The notes beneath the pieces were generated by a model, which made no database searches, was not told the DNA's origin, and saw only the letters and a list, made by a program, of their open reading frames with translations. Of a stretch of 25,504 bases of DNA, positions 14,966-23,727 are shown piece by piece (the first letter of the stretch is position 1; every line of letters starts with the position of its first letter). Made by a program: the position numbers and the translations under genes. Origin of the DNA: CAXBNV01 sp963977185. Its GTDB lineage: Bacteria > Pseudomonadota > Gammaproteobacteria > JAGOUU01. The stretch lies in the NCBI GenBank assembly GCA_963977185.1, contig CAXBNV010000024.1, positions 1-25,504 on the forward strand, in the 5' to 3' direction.

Positions 14966-15041
14966 TGGAGCTGGTGAACGGAATCGAACCGCCGACCGGC
15001 TGATTACAAATCAGCTGCTCTACCGACTGAGCTACACCAGC
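14966..15041 (-). tRNA. tRNA-Thr (UGU)
   Basis: On the minus strand a complete cloverleaf runs from GCTGGTG (5' end at 15041) to CACCAGC, T and an encoded CCA. The anticodon loop TTTGTAA gives UGU (Thr), and the T-loop GGTTCGATTCC is normal. Its 3' end faces the accessory region, so it is the likely integration site. Confidence 0.95.
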
Positions 15042-15052
15042 AAACTGAAGTC

Positions 15053-15081
15053 ATTATATTATAAGGATTTTTATAATGCAA
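15053..15081 (-). promoter_or_regulatory. Promoter of tRNA-Thr with A-tract
   Basis: On the minus strand TTGCAT (15076-15081) and TATAAT (15053-15058) are separated by 17 bases, and an A-rich tract (15082-15115) lies upstream like an UP element. It ends 11 bases before the tRNA, so this gene does not depend on coaX transcription. Confidence 0.65.
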
Positions 15082-15106
15082 TACTTTTTTATGTTTTTTT
15101 TTATTT

Positions 15107-15874
15107 TTATTTAACTAATGCAAGCATTCCCTCAAAAACTAAATTAGGATGATAAATTACTTCTTCACTTAACAAATGATTAAATGCATCTGCATCACCG
15201 CCAGTGAAATAAATAGCACAATCTTTCATTTCATTATTAAGCTCTGCAATAATATTTTCTATAAAAGAAATGACGGTATAATAAGATCCTGCAAAAACAG
15301 CTGATTCAGTATTTGTTGCAAGCAACCCTTTTTTTTGATCCCAACTGCAATCAGTAAACTTATCTGATCTTAAAGATAAATGATCGGCAGAAACACATTG
15401 CAGTATTCCAAGACCTGGAGATAATAGTCCTCCTAGATGCTTACCATCAACGTCTACAGCATCAACAGTGACAAAAGTACCACAATCAATCACACAAAAA
15501 CCTGTTGCTAGATTATTTTCCTTATGCAAATTCCAAGCACCAAGCATAGATAACCATCTATCAATACCTAACTTGTTAAACTGATCATATCCACAAGTAA
15601 GTCCAAGAGCATTTTTTTGAGTGCTTAAGAATTCAACATTACATTCCCAATTATTCCAACAATAATTAGAAATAATTGCCCCCATGTTGTTACTAGCTAC
15701 ATTTGAAACAAAAACTCTATCTGGTGTATCAAACTCATTCCAATTATCTTTTAATATCTTTGATAGTTTATTCTTGTTGTGATTATAACTAAAGCCTTCA
15801 TATATTTCTAACTCATTATTAATACATTGAGCCCACTTAATTCTTGTATTACCTATATCAACAAATAAAATCAC
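15107..15874 (-). CDS. coaX: Type III pantothenate kinase
   Basis: The 255-residue enzyme phosphorylates pantothenate, the first step of coenzyme A synthesis, in the cytoplasm. It shows the acetate/sugar kinase fold motifs of CoaX: an N-terminal phosphate loop FVDIGNTRIKWAQ, a middle GIDRWLSMLGAWN, the DCGTFVTVDAVD motif with catalytic Asp and the GGLLSPGLGIL element, ending in YFTGGDADAFNHLL. The length is normal. The start is GTG 15874, with AGGA six bases upstream, 7 bases after the birA stop. birA and coaX are adjacent in many gammaproteobacteria and are here the end of the ppiD-birA-coaX run. Confidence 0.9.
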   Translation of the reverse strand: MILFVDIGNTRIKWAQCINNELEIYEGFSYNHNKNKLSKILKDNWNEFDTPDRVFVSNVASNNMGAIISNYCWNNWECNVEFLSTQKNALGLTCGYDQFNKLGIDRWLSMLGAWNLHKENNLATGFCVIDCGTFVTVDAVDVDGKHLGGLLSPGLGILQCVSADHLSLRSDKFTDCSWDQKKGLLATNTESAVFAGSYYTVISFIENIIAELNNEMKDCAIYFTGGDADAFNHLLSEEVIYHPNLVFEGMLALVK

Positions 15875-15881
15875 TATTTCC

Positions 15882-16751
15882 TCACAAAATTAGCTTATCA
15901 ACAGAATAAATATCTTTCACCTTATCATCAATTAGCACCTTTAAAGAACCATTATTTCTAATTTCAAGGTACTGAGCCTCAAATTCTTTATTGTTTATCA
16001 CTAACTTTATAGGCTTATTTATAGCTTTATTATAATTTAAAATATTATATTCTTTTAACATTGTAAAATCTATTGAATAATTATGGTGAGAACAGATATC
16101 CATAAGCTTTATTAATAATTTAGCTAAAACTTTATTTCTATCTAAATAAACTTGAGATGAACAATCATTAAGCTTAAAACTAGTAATCTCATTTTTCATA
16201 GAAGTATTATTTAGTGTAGCTTTATAGTCCATATTTACATTTAATCCTATACCACAAATTACTGCATAATCATCATTAGTAATTTTAATAATCTCTATCA
16301 ATATTCCGGCTATTTTTTTACCATTTACAAAAATATCATTAGGCCATTTAAATTGAATATTTTTTATATGATATTCTGTTAATAACTCAATAATTACTTG
16401 TGATATTTTAATACTTAGAGTTGATATACTTTTAAGATATTTTGACGTAAGTTTCCAAGCAAATGAAATATATAAATTTTCACCATAAGGTGACTCCCAA
16501 TGTTTATTTATACCACGACCTTTACCATTTGTTTGATGCTCAGCTGTGTATAAAATAAAATCAGAACATAGATTATTTGATTCGAGAAAGGTTTTAGAGG
16601 TTATTTTTTTTTTTAGTCTTAAATTAGTTGAATCTATTAAATCAAAATTTTTGATATAAATATCTTTAGTAAATGCTTCAGGTATTAAAGACAATATAAT
16701 ATTTTTATTTAATAATATGGGCTTTATATCAATATTATTTGTAACTACCAC
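15882..16751 (-). CDS. birA: Biotin-[acetyl-CoA-carboxylase] ligase, apparently without N-terminal HTH
   Basis: The enzyme attaches biotin to the biotin carboxyl carrier protein. Catalytic motifs are clear: FDLIDSTNLRL, a biotinyl-AMP loop GKGRGINKHWESPYGENLYIS, KWPNDIFVNGKKIAGILIE, GIGLNVN, and a C-terminal SH3-like part (PIKLVINNKEFEAQYLEI). E. coli BirA has about 80 residues of winged helix before the first motif, whereas here only about 35 residues precede it and none look like a DNA-binding domain, so it is probably a monofunctional ligase. The start is uncertain: GTG 16751, 7 bases after the ppiD stop, is chosen by spacing; TTG 16796 inside ppiD is possible. Neither has a good ribosome site. 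Confidence 0.85.
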   Translation of the reverse strand: MVVTNNIDIKPILLNKNIILSLIPEAFTKDIYIKNFDLIDSTNLRLKKKITSKTFLESNNLCSDFILYTAEHQTNGKGRGINKHWESPYGENLYISFAWKLTSKYLKSISTLSIKISQVIIELLTEYHIKNIQFKWPNDIFVNGKKIAGILIEIIKITNDDYAVICGIGLNVNMDYKATLNNTSMKNEITSFKLNDCSSQVYLDRNKVLAKLLIKLMDICSHHNYSIDFTMLKEYNILNYNKAINKPIKLVINNKEFEAQYLEIRNNGSLKVLIDDKVKDIYSVDKLIL

Positions 16752-16758
16752 ACTTGTG

Positions 16759-18594
16759 TTAATTATTAATACTGTTCCAGAAAATACTATTATCAATCAT
16801 ATATTTTGATTGAGTTAATAATACTTTTATATCTTCTAACTGCTTTTTAGTTGCTTCATTTGGATTCGCAAGAGTTACTTTATCTAAAACTACTAGAAAA
16901 ACATCTCCATTTTCATCTTGAAATACTGAAGTTGCTTGAATATTTGAACCTAACTTTGGTTTAGACATAGAAAACACTTTATCAATTAAACTTGCAGGTA
17001 TTTTTGAATCATTTTCGTAAGCTAAATTAAACCACTTTAAATCATTATATAACTTATATCTAAAATCTTTATTTGCATTGGCTATGCTTTTTATTGATGA
17101 TTTACCAGAGTTAATCTCTTTATCTAAATTTAATCCAAAATTTTTAGCTTCATTCTTAGCTTTTAATGATTTTAATTCTTCAGAAATAATACTTTTAACA
17201 GAAATTAAATCTAATTGTTTTGATTCTTGATGCTGCAAAACTCTTAAAGCCATAATTTTATCATTTGATAACTCTAATAATTCGCTATTATTACCATTTT
17301 GTAAAACATCTTCACTAAATGCAGACTTTAATATAACACCTATATTTTGCTGAAATACAGTTTTATTGCTTCCTTTTATATCAAAATTATTTTTTGATAG
17401 CCATTCAGTTGTAAAAATAGGTAACTGATATTCTTTAGCAGCTTCATTCAATGAATCTGGAATTTCATAAATTTTATTAGCTATCTCATCACGTCTTTCA
17501 ATAAATTTATTGTTTACATATTCTTTATTCAAAGCTGATTGTATATCTTGTTTTACGTCAGAAAATGGTTTAACAACTAAAGGTTTAATTGATAATAATT
17601 TAAAAATATAAATTTTGTGATCTGAAATTACAGGCTTACTAATACTTCCTTTTTTTGTGATAGAAAATATAGCATCATTTAACGCCTTATCTTCCATATC
17701 ATTTTGTTGAAAATATCCTATATTTCCGCCTTTTTGCGCATTAATTCCATTAGAATATTTTTTCGCTAAATCAGAAAAATCATTGGAATTTTTTGCTAAA
17801 GCTTTTTCAATTATACTTAAGTCTTTTTGATTATCACTACTTAATACTATCTGAGCAACTTCACGCCTTTCTGGCTCACTATATTGGCTTTTATTTTGTT
17901 CGTAATAATTTAATAATTCAATATTTGTAATTTGAATGTTTTTTACTAAATCTTTTTTATCAAATAAAACATATTCTAATTTTATTTTCTCAGGTTCGAT
18001 AAAAGTGGCTTTATTTTTTTCATAATAATTTTTTATCTCTTCATCTGAAACTTTTACTTTTGTTATAAAGTGCCCATAAGGTATATTTAATACTTGAGCA
18101 TTACGAGACTCATTAAATAACTCATATGCTTTATTTATACTTGATGATGATAATTCGGAAGAGGTTAAAAATAAATCAGCCAATTGTTGTTTTTTTAACT
18201 CAATTGACACTATTTTTCGTAGTCCGTATAAATAATTAGGATCGATACCCATAACTTGCTTATATAGATCTACGGAGAAATCACCATTATTTTGAAATAC
18301 TGGAAGTCTTACGATTGCATCGTTAATTTGATCTTCTGTAACAAAAAAACCTAAAGAATCTAATTTAGAACTAATTTCAAATGCTCTTTCTGCATTAAAT
18401 TTAGGAAAATATTTTTCCATGCTTCGAATTAAAGATTTTGAAATTGTTTCGCCACCTATTGTCACAGTATCAGATGATCCAGATCCCATTCTAAGACCTT
18501 CAATACCAAATAAGGCGAAAACCACGGCGATTACACCAAAGATAACCCAAGCCAACCATCCATGTGAAATTTTCCGAAATTTTTCTAACATCAT
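16759..18594 (-). CDS. ppiD: Periplasmic folding chaperone / peptidyl-prolyl isomerase, membrane anchored
   Basis: PpiD is held in the inner membrane and helps secreted proteins leave the SecYEG channel. The 611-residue protein has the family layout: basic start MMLEKFRKISHG, one membrane helix WLAWVIFGVIAVVFALFGIEG (about 14-34), an SurA-like N-terminal domain, a parvulin domain at about 240-335 (REVAQIVLSS, then FSDLAKKYSNGINAQKGGNIGYF) and a long C-terminal helical part. Its length is close to that of E. coli PpiD. ATG 18594 is one of two adjacent Met codons, with AAGAAG upstream. It starts 42 bases after tRNA-Asp with no clear promoter between, so it is probably on the tRNA-Val/Asp transcript. 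Confidence 0.9.
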   Translation of the reverse strand: MMLEKFRKISHGWLAWVIFGVIAVVFALFGIEGLRMGSGSSDTVTIGGETISKSLIRSMEKYFPKFNAERAFEISSKLDSLGFFVTEDQINDAIVRLPVFQNNGDFSVDLYKQVMGIDPNYLYGLRKIVSIELKKQQLADLFLTSSELSSSSINKAYELFNESRNAQVLNIPYGHFITKVKVSDEEIKNYYEKNKATFIEPEKIKLEYVLFDKKDLVKNIQITNIELLNYYEQNKSQYSEPERREVAQIVLSSDNQKDLSIIEKALAKNSNDFSDLAKKYSNGINAQKGGNIGYFQQNDMEDKALNDAIFSITKKGSISKPVISDHKIYIFKLLSIKPLVVKPFSDVKQDIQSALNKEYVNNKFIERRDEIANKIYEIPDSLNEAAKEYQLPIFTTEWLSKNNFDIKGSNKTVFQQNIGVILKSAFSEDVLQNGNNSELLELSNDKIMALRVLQHQESKQLDLISVKSIISEELKSLKAKNEAKNFGLNLDKEINSGKSSIKSIANANKDFRYKLYNDLKWFNLAYENDSKIPASLIDKVFSMSKPKLGSNIQATSVFQDENGDVFLVVLDKVTLANPNEATKKQLEDIKVLLTQSKYMIDNSIFWNSINN

Positions 18595-18636
18595 TGTCTT
18601 CTTTTTGTTATTAAAAAGGTCCTTTAGATATGAATT

Positions 18637-18714
18637 TGGCGGAGTGGACGGGGCTCGAACCCGCGACCCCCGGCGTGACAGGCCGGTATTCTAACCAAAC
18701 TGAACTACCACTCC
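18637..18714 (-). tRNA. tRNA-Asp (GUC)
   Basis: The minus strand reads GGAGTGG at the 5' end (18714), D-arm TAGTTCAG, an anticodon arm CCGGCCTGTCACGCCGG with GUC (Asp), the T-loop GGTTCGAGCC, and an encoded CCA at 18637-18639. It follows tRNA-Val by 6 bases. Confidence 0.95.
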
Positions 18715-18720
18715 TAAACT

Positions 18721-18796
18721 TGGTGGGTGTTGAGGGGCTCGAACCCCCGACATTCGCCTTGTAAGGGCGACGCTCTCCCAACTGAGCTAAACACCC
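18721..18796 (-). tRNA. tRNA-Val (UAC)
   Basis: The minus strand reads GGGTGTT at the 5' end (18796), TAGCTCAGTTGGGAGAGC, an anticodon arm around CCTTACAAGGG with UAC (Val), the T-loop GGTTCGAGCC and an encoded CCA. It is first in a two-tRNA transcript with tRNA-Asp. Confidence 0.95.
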
Positions 18797-18826
18797 GGTC
18801 TTGCGTTTTGTTAAACAACGAAGAGT

Positions 18827-18855
18827 ATTGTACTTCTTGTTATATTTGATTGCAA
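18827..18855 (-). promoter_or_regulatory. Promoter of tRNA-Val/tRNA-Asp (and probably ppiD) with UP-like A-tracts
   Basis: On the minus strand TTGCAA (18850-18855) and TACAAT (18827-18832) are 17 bases apart. Directly upstream (18856-18898) lie long A runs in two near-copies, as in UP elements of stable-RNA promoters. Transcription would begin about 25 bases before tRNA-Val. Confidence 0.65.
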
Positions 18856-18898
18856 TCTTTTTTTTAAATTTTTTTATCTTTTTTTTTTAAATTTTTTA
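18855..18898. repeat. Tandem A/T-tract duplication downstream of lon
   Basis: Two near-identical units of about 21 bases, each ATC followed by a run of T, AAA and a run of T, lie at 18855-18875 and 18876-18898. They reach the lon stop codon and precede the tRNA-Val promoter. No terminator hairpin is seen for lon here. Confidence 0.6.
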
Positions 18899-21388
18899 AT
18901 GTCTAGAAATATTATCTTCTGACTTATTTTTTTTATTTTTATTAACATCTGCACTAATAATTTCAGCAGCAGATCTTGGCGTATATTTATTTTTTGTTTT
19001 ACTTATTTTATCTACTAAAGCTATATCTAAAACTTCATCTATCCATTTAACTGGTATAATAGTCAAGTTATCTTTAATTTTATCCGGCATTTCTTTTAAG
19101 TCTTTTTCATTCTCATATGGAATAATAACAGTTTTAACATTACCTCTATGAGCTGCTAATAACTTCTCTTTAAGACCACCAATGGCTAATACCTTTCCTA
19201 GTAACGTAATTTCTCCTGTCATAGCAATATCGGATTTAATATGAATACCTGTTAATGCTGAAACTAATGCTGTACACATACCTATGCCGGCACTAGGTCC
19301 ATCTTTAGGAGTTGCTCCTTCTGGAACATGAATATGAATATCAAGCTTATCATAAAAATTTTCTGGAATTTTTAACGTACCAGATCTACTTCTTATCACA
19401 GAAACAGCTGTTTGAATAGATTCTTTCATGACATCACCTAAATGACCTGTAAAAGCAGTTTTACCACTACCGGGCATTATTGATGCTTCAATAGTTAATA
19501 ACTCACCACCAACTTCTGTCCACGCTAAGCCATTTACTTTGCCAAGTTCATTTATCTCTTCAATGACTCCATAAGAAAAAATTTTGACTCCTAAATAATG
19601 CTCTAAAACTTCTGATGTTATTTTAATTTTTTTATTTTCTTGTGATTTATTGCCCAATAAAATTTCTTTAACAACTTTTCTACAAATTTTAGACATAGTT
19701 CTATCTAAGCTTCTAACACCAGCCTCTTTGGTATAATATCTAATTATGTCTAACACTGCCTCATCATTAAATTCTATTTCTGAATCTGACAAACCATTAT
19801 TCTTTATTTGACTTGGAATTAGATATTTTTTTGCTATGTTTAATTTTTCATCTTCCATGTAACCCGCTATTCTAATTACTTCCATACGATCCAATAATGG
19901 CACAGGTATATTCATCGAATTTGATGTTGCAATAAACATAACATCAGATAAATCATAATCAACTTCTAAATAATGATCATTAAAAGTATTATTTTGCTCA
20001 GGGTCTAAAACCTCTAATAAAGCAGATGCAGGATCACCTCGAAAATCTGCAGACATTTTATCTATCTCGTCTAATAAGAACAACGGATTCTTAACTTTTA
20101 CTTTTGATAGCTTTTGTATAATTTTACCTGGCATTGAACCAATATAAGTCTTTCTATGTCCCCTTATTTCAGCTTCATCTCTAACACCACCTAAAGCCAT
20201 ACGAATAAATTTTCTATTCGTTGCATTTGCAATAGACTGACCTAATGAAGTCTTACCAACACCAGGAGGGCCAACTAAACATAAAATAGTGCCTTTTTGT
20301 TTTTTTACTCGTTGCTGAACAGCAAGATATTCTAATATTCGTTCTTTAACTTTTTCAAGACCATAATGTTCAGCTTCTAAAATATCTTCAGCATATGATA
20401 AATCTTTAACTGTTTTTGAAGTTTTCTTCCAAGGAACTTGAAGCATCCAATCAATGTAATTTCTAGATACAGTCGCCTCTGCAGCCATAGGTGACATCAT
20501 TCTTAATTTATTTAATTCACACTGAGCTTTTTCCAATGCTTCTTTAGGCATTCCTGATGAAGTTACTTTTTTGAATAATTGTTCAAGCTCATCTCCTTGA
20601 TCATCTAAATCGCCTAATTCTTTTTGTAATGCTTGAATTTGCTCTTTAAGATAATATTCTTTTTGAGACTTTTCCATTTGAGTTTTAACACGCCCTTTGA
20701 TGCGTTTCTCTACATTAAATATATCTATTTCTGCTGCCATTAAAGATAACAAATATTCTGCTCTTTCATGAATATCATATAACTCTAATAATTTTTGTTT
20801 ATCAGAAATTTTGACTGGTAAATGTGCTGCTAATGTGTCAATTAATCGACCTACATCGTCTATTTCTTTTACTGTTTTTAAAATTTCTTCTGGTATCTTT
20901 TTATTATATTTTATATACCCTTCAAAATCTGAAATGATAGTACGTTGTAATATATCAAATTCTTGAGAACACATTTTATCTTCATCAAGAGCAACGTCAT
21001 CTAAGTAAGCAACAAAACAATTATTTTTTATTTGTAACTCATATTTTGAAACATGGGCTCTTTGATAGCCTTCAACTAACACTTTAACTGTGTTATCAGG
21101 TAGCTTTAATAATTGTAAAATTTTAGCAACAGTCCCAAGCTGATACAAATCTTTAATTTCTGGAATCTCAATATCACCGTCTTTTTGAGTAACCAAAAAA
21201 ACTTCTTTATTATTTTCCATAGCTAACTCTAAAGCTTTTATGGAAGAAGTTCTACCAACAAATAAAGGAATAACCATATGGGGATAAACAACTACATCAC
21301 GCAAAGGCAATACTGGTATAAACTCTAAAGTTCCTGTTTCATCAATTTGATTATTTTTGTTATTTTCTTTAGATTTATCGTGATCCAT
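18896..21388 (-). CDS. lon: ATP-dependent protease La
   Basis: Lon degrades misfolded and regulatory proteins in the cytoplasm. The 830-residue protein has the whole family layout: an N-terminal substrate domain from about 20 (LEFIPVLPLRDVVVYPHMV), a coiled coil near 240-265, the AAA module with Walker A GPPGVGKT (373-380), Walker B PLFLLDEIDKM (435-445), and the serine-lysine protease domain with catalytic Ser699 in GPSAG and Lys742 in GGLKEKLLAA, spaced 43 residues apart as in E. coli. It is longer than the E. coli protein, with extra Lys/Asn/Glu-rich tails at both ends. GAGAGGA precedes ATG 21388. A sigma32-like promoter lies upstream. Confidence 0.97.
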   Translation of the reverse strand: MDHDKSKENNKNNQIDETGTLEFIPVLPLRDVVVYPHMVIPLFVGRTSSIKALELAMENNKEVFLVTQKDGDIEIPEIKDLYQLGTVAKILQLLKLPDNTVKVLVEGYQRAHVSKYELQIKNNCFVAYLDDVALDEDKMCSQEFDILQRTIISDFEGYIKYNKKIPEEILKTVKEIDDVGRLIDTLAAHLPVKISDKQKLLELYDIHERAEYLLSLMAAEIDIFNVEKRIKGRVKTQMEKSQKEYYLKEQIQALQKELGDLDDQGDELEQLFKKVTSSGMPKEALEKAQCELNKLRMMSPMAAEATVSRNYIDWMLQVPWKKTSKTVKDLSYAEDILEAEHYGLEKVKERILEYLAVQQRVKKQKGTILCLVGPPGVGKTSLGQSIANATNRKFIRMALGGVRDEAEIRGHRKTYIGSMPGKIIQKLSKVKVKNPLFLLDEIDKMSADFRGDPASALLEVLDPEQNNTFNDHYLEVDYDLSDVMFIATSNSMNIPVPLLDRMEVIRIAGYMEDEKLNIAKKYLIPSQIKNNGLSDSEIEFNDEAVLDIIRYYTKEAGVRSLDRTMSKICRKVVKEILLGNKSQENKKIKITSEVLEHYLGVKIFSYGVIEEINELGKVNGLAWTEVGGELLTIEASIMPGSGKTAFTGHLGDVMKESIQTAVSVIRSRSGTLKIPENFYDKLDIHIHVPEGATPKDGPSAGIGMCTALVSALTGIHIKSDIAMTGEITLLGKVLAIGGLKEKLLAAHRGNVKTVIIPYENEKDLKEMPDKIKDNLTIIPVKWIDEVLDIALVDKISKTKNKYTPRSAAEIISADVNKNKKNKSEDNISRH

Positions 21389-21445
21389 TAAATATCCTCT
21401 CTTTGCAATTTTAATTTTAAAAAAATTTAAAACCTATAAATAATA

Positions 21446-21474
21446 ACATGAGGGTAAATAATGTTTTTTTCAAG
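21446..21474 (-). promoter_or_regulatory. Sigma32-like heat-shock promoter of lon
   Basis: On the minus strand CTTGAAA (21468-21474) and CCTCATGT (21446-21453) are separated by 14 bases. This matches the RpoH consensus (CTTGAAA, 13-17 bases, CCCCATNT) except for one base. It lies about 60 bases before the lon start, where lon is heat-shock controlled in other gammaproteobacteria. Confidence 0.6.
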
Positions 21475-21523
21475 GAGTAAGTAGAAAATAATAATGATTT
21501 ATTAAAAATTATTATATAAACAA

Positions 21524-21567
21524 AAAAAATTATTTAGGCATTATATAAAATACCTAAATAATTTTTT
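21524..21567 (-). terminator. Terminator after clpX (bidirectional hairpin)
   Basis: A perfect 15-bp inverted repeat (21524-21538 with 21553-21567; inner bases ATTATTTAGG/CCTAAATAAT) has a 14-base loop and runs of A and T at its two ends, so it works in both directions. It separates the clpP-clpX transcript from lon. Confidence 0.75.
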
Positions 21568-21599
21568 ATAAAAAGTAAATTACAAAAAACTAAAAAGAA

Positions 21600-22961
21600 T
21601 TAGTCTTCTTTTCCAGCTATAGCTTTTTCTTTACTATCAGAATCTTTTAAAGTTTTAGTTTCTTTCGCTTCTTTGCTTTTTTTCTTTTTAGATTTTTTAT
21701 CTTCTAAACTAGCCGTATTAGAATAAATAATCAAAGGCTCAGATTCTCCAGAAACAACTGTCTCATCAATAACGACTTTGCTAACATCTTTCAAAGAAGG
21801 TACTTTATACATTATATCAACTAAAAATGTCTCTAAAATAGATCTTAATCCTCTAGCCCCAACTTTGCGTTTAATTGCTCTTTCTGCAATAGAGACTAAA
21901 GCTTCTGGTTTAAACTCAATCTCAACATTATCTAGTTCAAATAATCTAGAATATTGCTTAATCAAAGAGTTTTTTGGCTCACTTAGAATTTTAATTAACG
22001 CATCTTTTTCTAATTCTTCTAAAGTTGCAATAACCGGCAATCTACCAACAAATTCAGGAATTAAACCATAATGGATTAAATCTTCAGGTTGAACGCCTTT
22101 AATTACATCTGATAAAGATTTTTTATCATCTTTACTATGAACATCAGCAGAAAAACCAATGCCGCCTTTTTCAACCCTATTACGAATAACTTTATCCAAA
22201 CCAGAAAAGGCTCCTCCACAAACAAATAGTATCTTCGATGTGTCTACTTGTAAAAACTCTTGCTGCGGATGCTTACGCCCACCCTGAGGAGGAACAGATG
22301 CGATAGTACCCTCGATTAATTTCAATAAAGCTTGTTGAACACCTTCACCAGATACATCTCTTGTAATAGAAGGATTATCTGATTTACGTGAAATTTTGTC
22401 TATCTCATCAATATACACAATACCTGTTTGTGCTTTTTCCACATCATAATCACATTTCTGTAATAATTTTTGAATAATATTTTCAACATCTTCACCAACA
22501 TATCCTGCTTCTGTTAAAGTAGTTGCATCAGCAATAGCAAAAGGTACATTTAATAACCTTGCTAAAGTTTCTGCAAGTAAAGTCTTACCACTACCTGTTG
22601 GCCCTATAACTAAAATATTACTTTTGCCGATTTCAACTTCTGTAGTGTCTTGACTTGAATAAAGTCTTTTATAATGATTATAAACAGCAACAGATAATAC
22701 TTTTTTGGCTTGCTGTTGACCTATTACATATTCATCAAGAATGTTTTTTATCTCTTCAGGAGATGGAAGTTTCTTCTTCTCATGCTCAACAGTCTCATCT
22801 AATAATTCTTCTCGAATTATATCATTGCACAAGTCAACACATTCATCACAAATGAAAACAGAAGGGCCTGCAATTAGTTTTTTAACTTCATGCTGACTTT
22901 TTCCACAAAAAGAGCAATATAGTAATTTATTGTCTTGACGAGTGTTATTATCATCACCCAT
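21600..22961 (-). CDS. clpX: ClpX, unfoldase subunit of the ClpXP protease
   Basis: ClpX is the AAA+ ring that recognises, unfolds and threads substrates into ClpP. The 453-residue protein starts with the zinc-binding domain (Cys16, Cys19, Cys38 and Cys41 in CSFCGKSQ and FICDECVDLC), then the AAA module with Walker A GPTGSGKT (120-127), Walker B IVYIDEIDK (181-189), the pore motif GYVGEDVE, the VSGEGVQQALLKLIEGT region, and sensor-2 in KVGARGLRSILE. It has a Lys/Ser/Glu-rich C-terminal tail longer than that in E. coli. The IGF-type loop contacting ClpP seems to be IGFSAD. It begins 42 bases after clpP and is co-transcribed. Confidence 0.97.
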   Translation of the reverse strand: MGDDNNTRQDNKLLYCSFCGKSQHEVKKLIAGPSVFICDECVDLCNDIIREELLDETVEHEKKKLPSPEEIKNILDEYVIGQQQAKKVLSVAVYNHYKRLYSSQDTTEVEIGKSNILVIGPTGSGKTLLAETLARLLNVPFAIADATTLTEAGYVGEDVENIIQKLLQKCDYDVEKAQTGIVYIDEIDKISRKSDNPSITRDVSGEGVQQALLKLIEGTIASVPPQGGRKHPQQEFLQVDTSKILFVCGGAFSGLDKVIRNRVEKGGIGFSADVHSKDDKKSLSDVIKGVQPEDLIHYGLIPEFVGRLPVIATLEELEKDALIKILSEPKNSLIKQYSRLFELDNVEIEFKPEALVSIAERAIKRKVGARGLRSILETFLVDIMYKVPSLKDVSKVVIDETVVSGESEPLIIYSNTASLEDKKSKKKKSKEAKETKTLKDSDSKEKAIAGKED

Positions 22962-23003
22962 TATAATAAGCTCCAGATTTTATTTTAAACAAATACCTTT
23001 TAA

Positions 23004-23633
23004 TTATTTTACTTCGGTTTCCCTTGTTTCATACACTGAATCAATTAAACCATAATCCTTAGATTGCTTCGCGCTCATAAAATTATCTCTATCAGTATCA
23101 ATACTAATTCTATCAATTGGCTGACCTGTATGATGCGACATTATATTATTTAATTTAGCTTTTATATCCATAATTTCTTTAGCATGGATAGCAATATCAG
23201 AAGCCTGCCCCTGAAAACCACCTAACGGCTGATGAATCATCACTCTTGAGTTAGGCAAAGCATGTCTTTTGCCAGCAGCTCCTGCTGTTAACAACAAAGC
23301 TCCCATGCTTGCTGCTTGACCAATACAAAAAGTAGAGACATCTGGTTTAATAAATTGCATAGTATCATATATGGATAAACCTGCAGTTACAGACCCACCC
23401 GGAGAATTTATATATAATTGTATGTCTTTATCTGGATTTTCTGCTTCTAAAAATAAAAGTTGAGCTACAACTAAATTAGCCATGTGATCCTCAACTTGAC
23501 CAACTAAAAAAATAACCCTTTCTTTTAAAAGTCTAGAGTAAATATCATAAGAACGCTCCCCTCTTGCTGTTTGTTCAACAACCATAGGAACTAAAGTAGA
23601 CTGTATTGCTAAATGATTTCGTAAATCTTGCAT
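23004..23633 (-). CDS. clpP: ATP-dependent Clp protease proteolytic subunit
   Basis: ClpP forms the double seven-mer proteolytic chamber of ClpXP. The 209-residue protein has the triad Ser109 (GQAASMGALLL), His134 (RVMIHQPLGG) and Asp183 (TDRDNF), the first residues being counted from ATG 23633. That start is chosen over TTG 23651 because an AAAGGA ribosome site stands at a normal distance and E. coli ClpP has the same length. The N-terminal propeptide and VEQTARGERSYDIYSRLLKER are typical. It follows a strong terminator after tig, so it has its own promoter in 23634-23727 (a TATAAT is visible on the minus strand, with only a weak -35), and is followed by clpX. Confidence 0.96.
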   Translation of the reverse strand: MQDLRNHLAIQSTLVPMVVEQTARGERSYDIYSRLLKERVIFLVGQVEDHMANLVVAQLLFLEAENPDKDIQLYINSPGGSVTAGLSIYDTMQFIKPDVSTFCIGQAASMGALLLTAGAAGKRHALPNSRVMIHQPLGGFQGQASDIAIHAKEIMDIKAKLNNIMSHHTGQPIDRISIDTDRDNFMSAKQSKDYGLIDSVYETRETEVK

Positions 23634-23727
23634 TGGAAATAATCCTTTCAAAAGTTAATATGAAATACCATATACTTACAATTATTTTACATTATACTTC
23701 TATATATTTGCAAATATCATGCATAAA

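Noticed and set aside
18419..18694. Plus-strand open frame across the ppiD start and tRNA-Asp
   Set aside because: It runs antisense to the conserved PpiD N-terminus and through a tRNA gene, so it is not coding.
23634..23727. Clear promoter for clpP
   Set aside because: A TATAAT is present on the minus strand but no convincing -35 stands at 16-18 bases, so no promoter feature is called.
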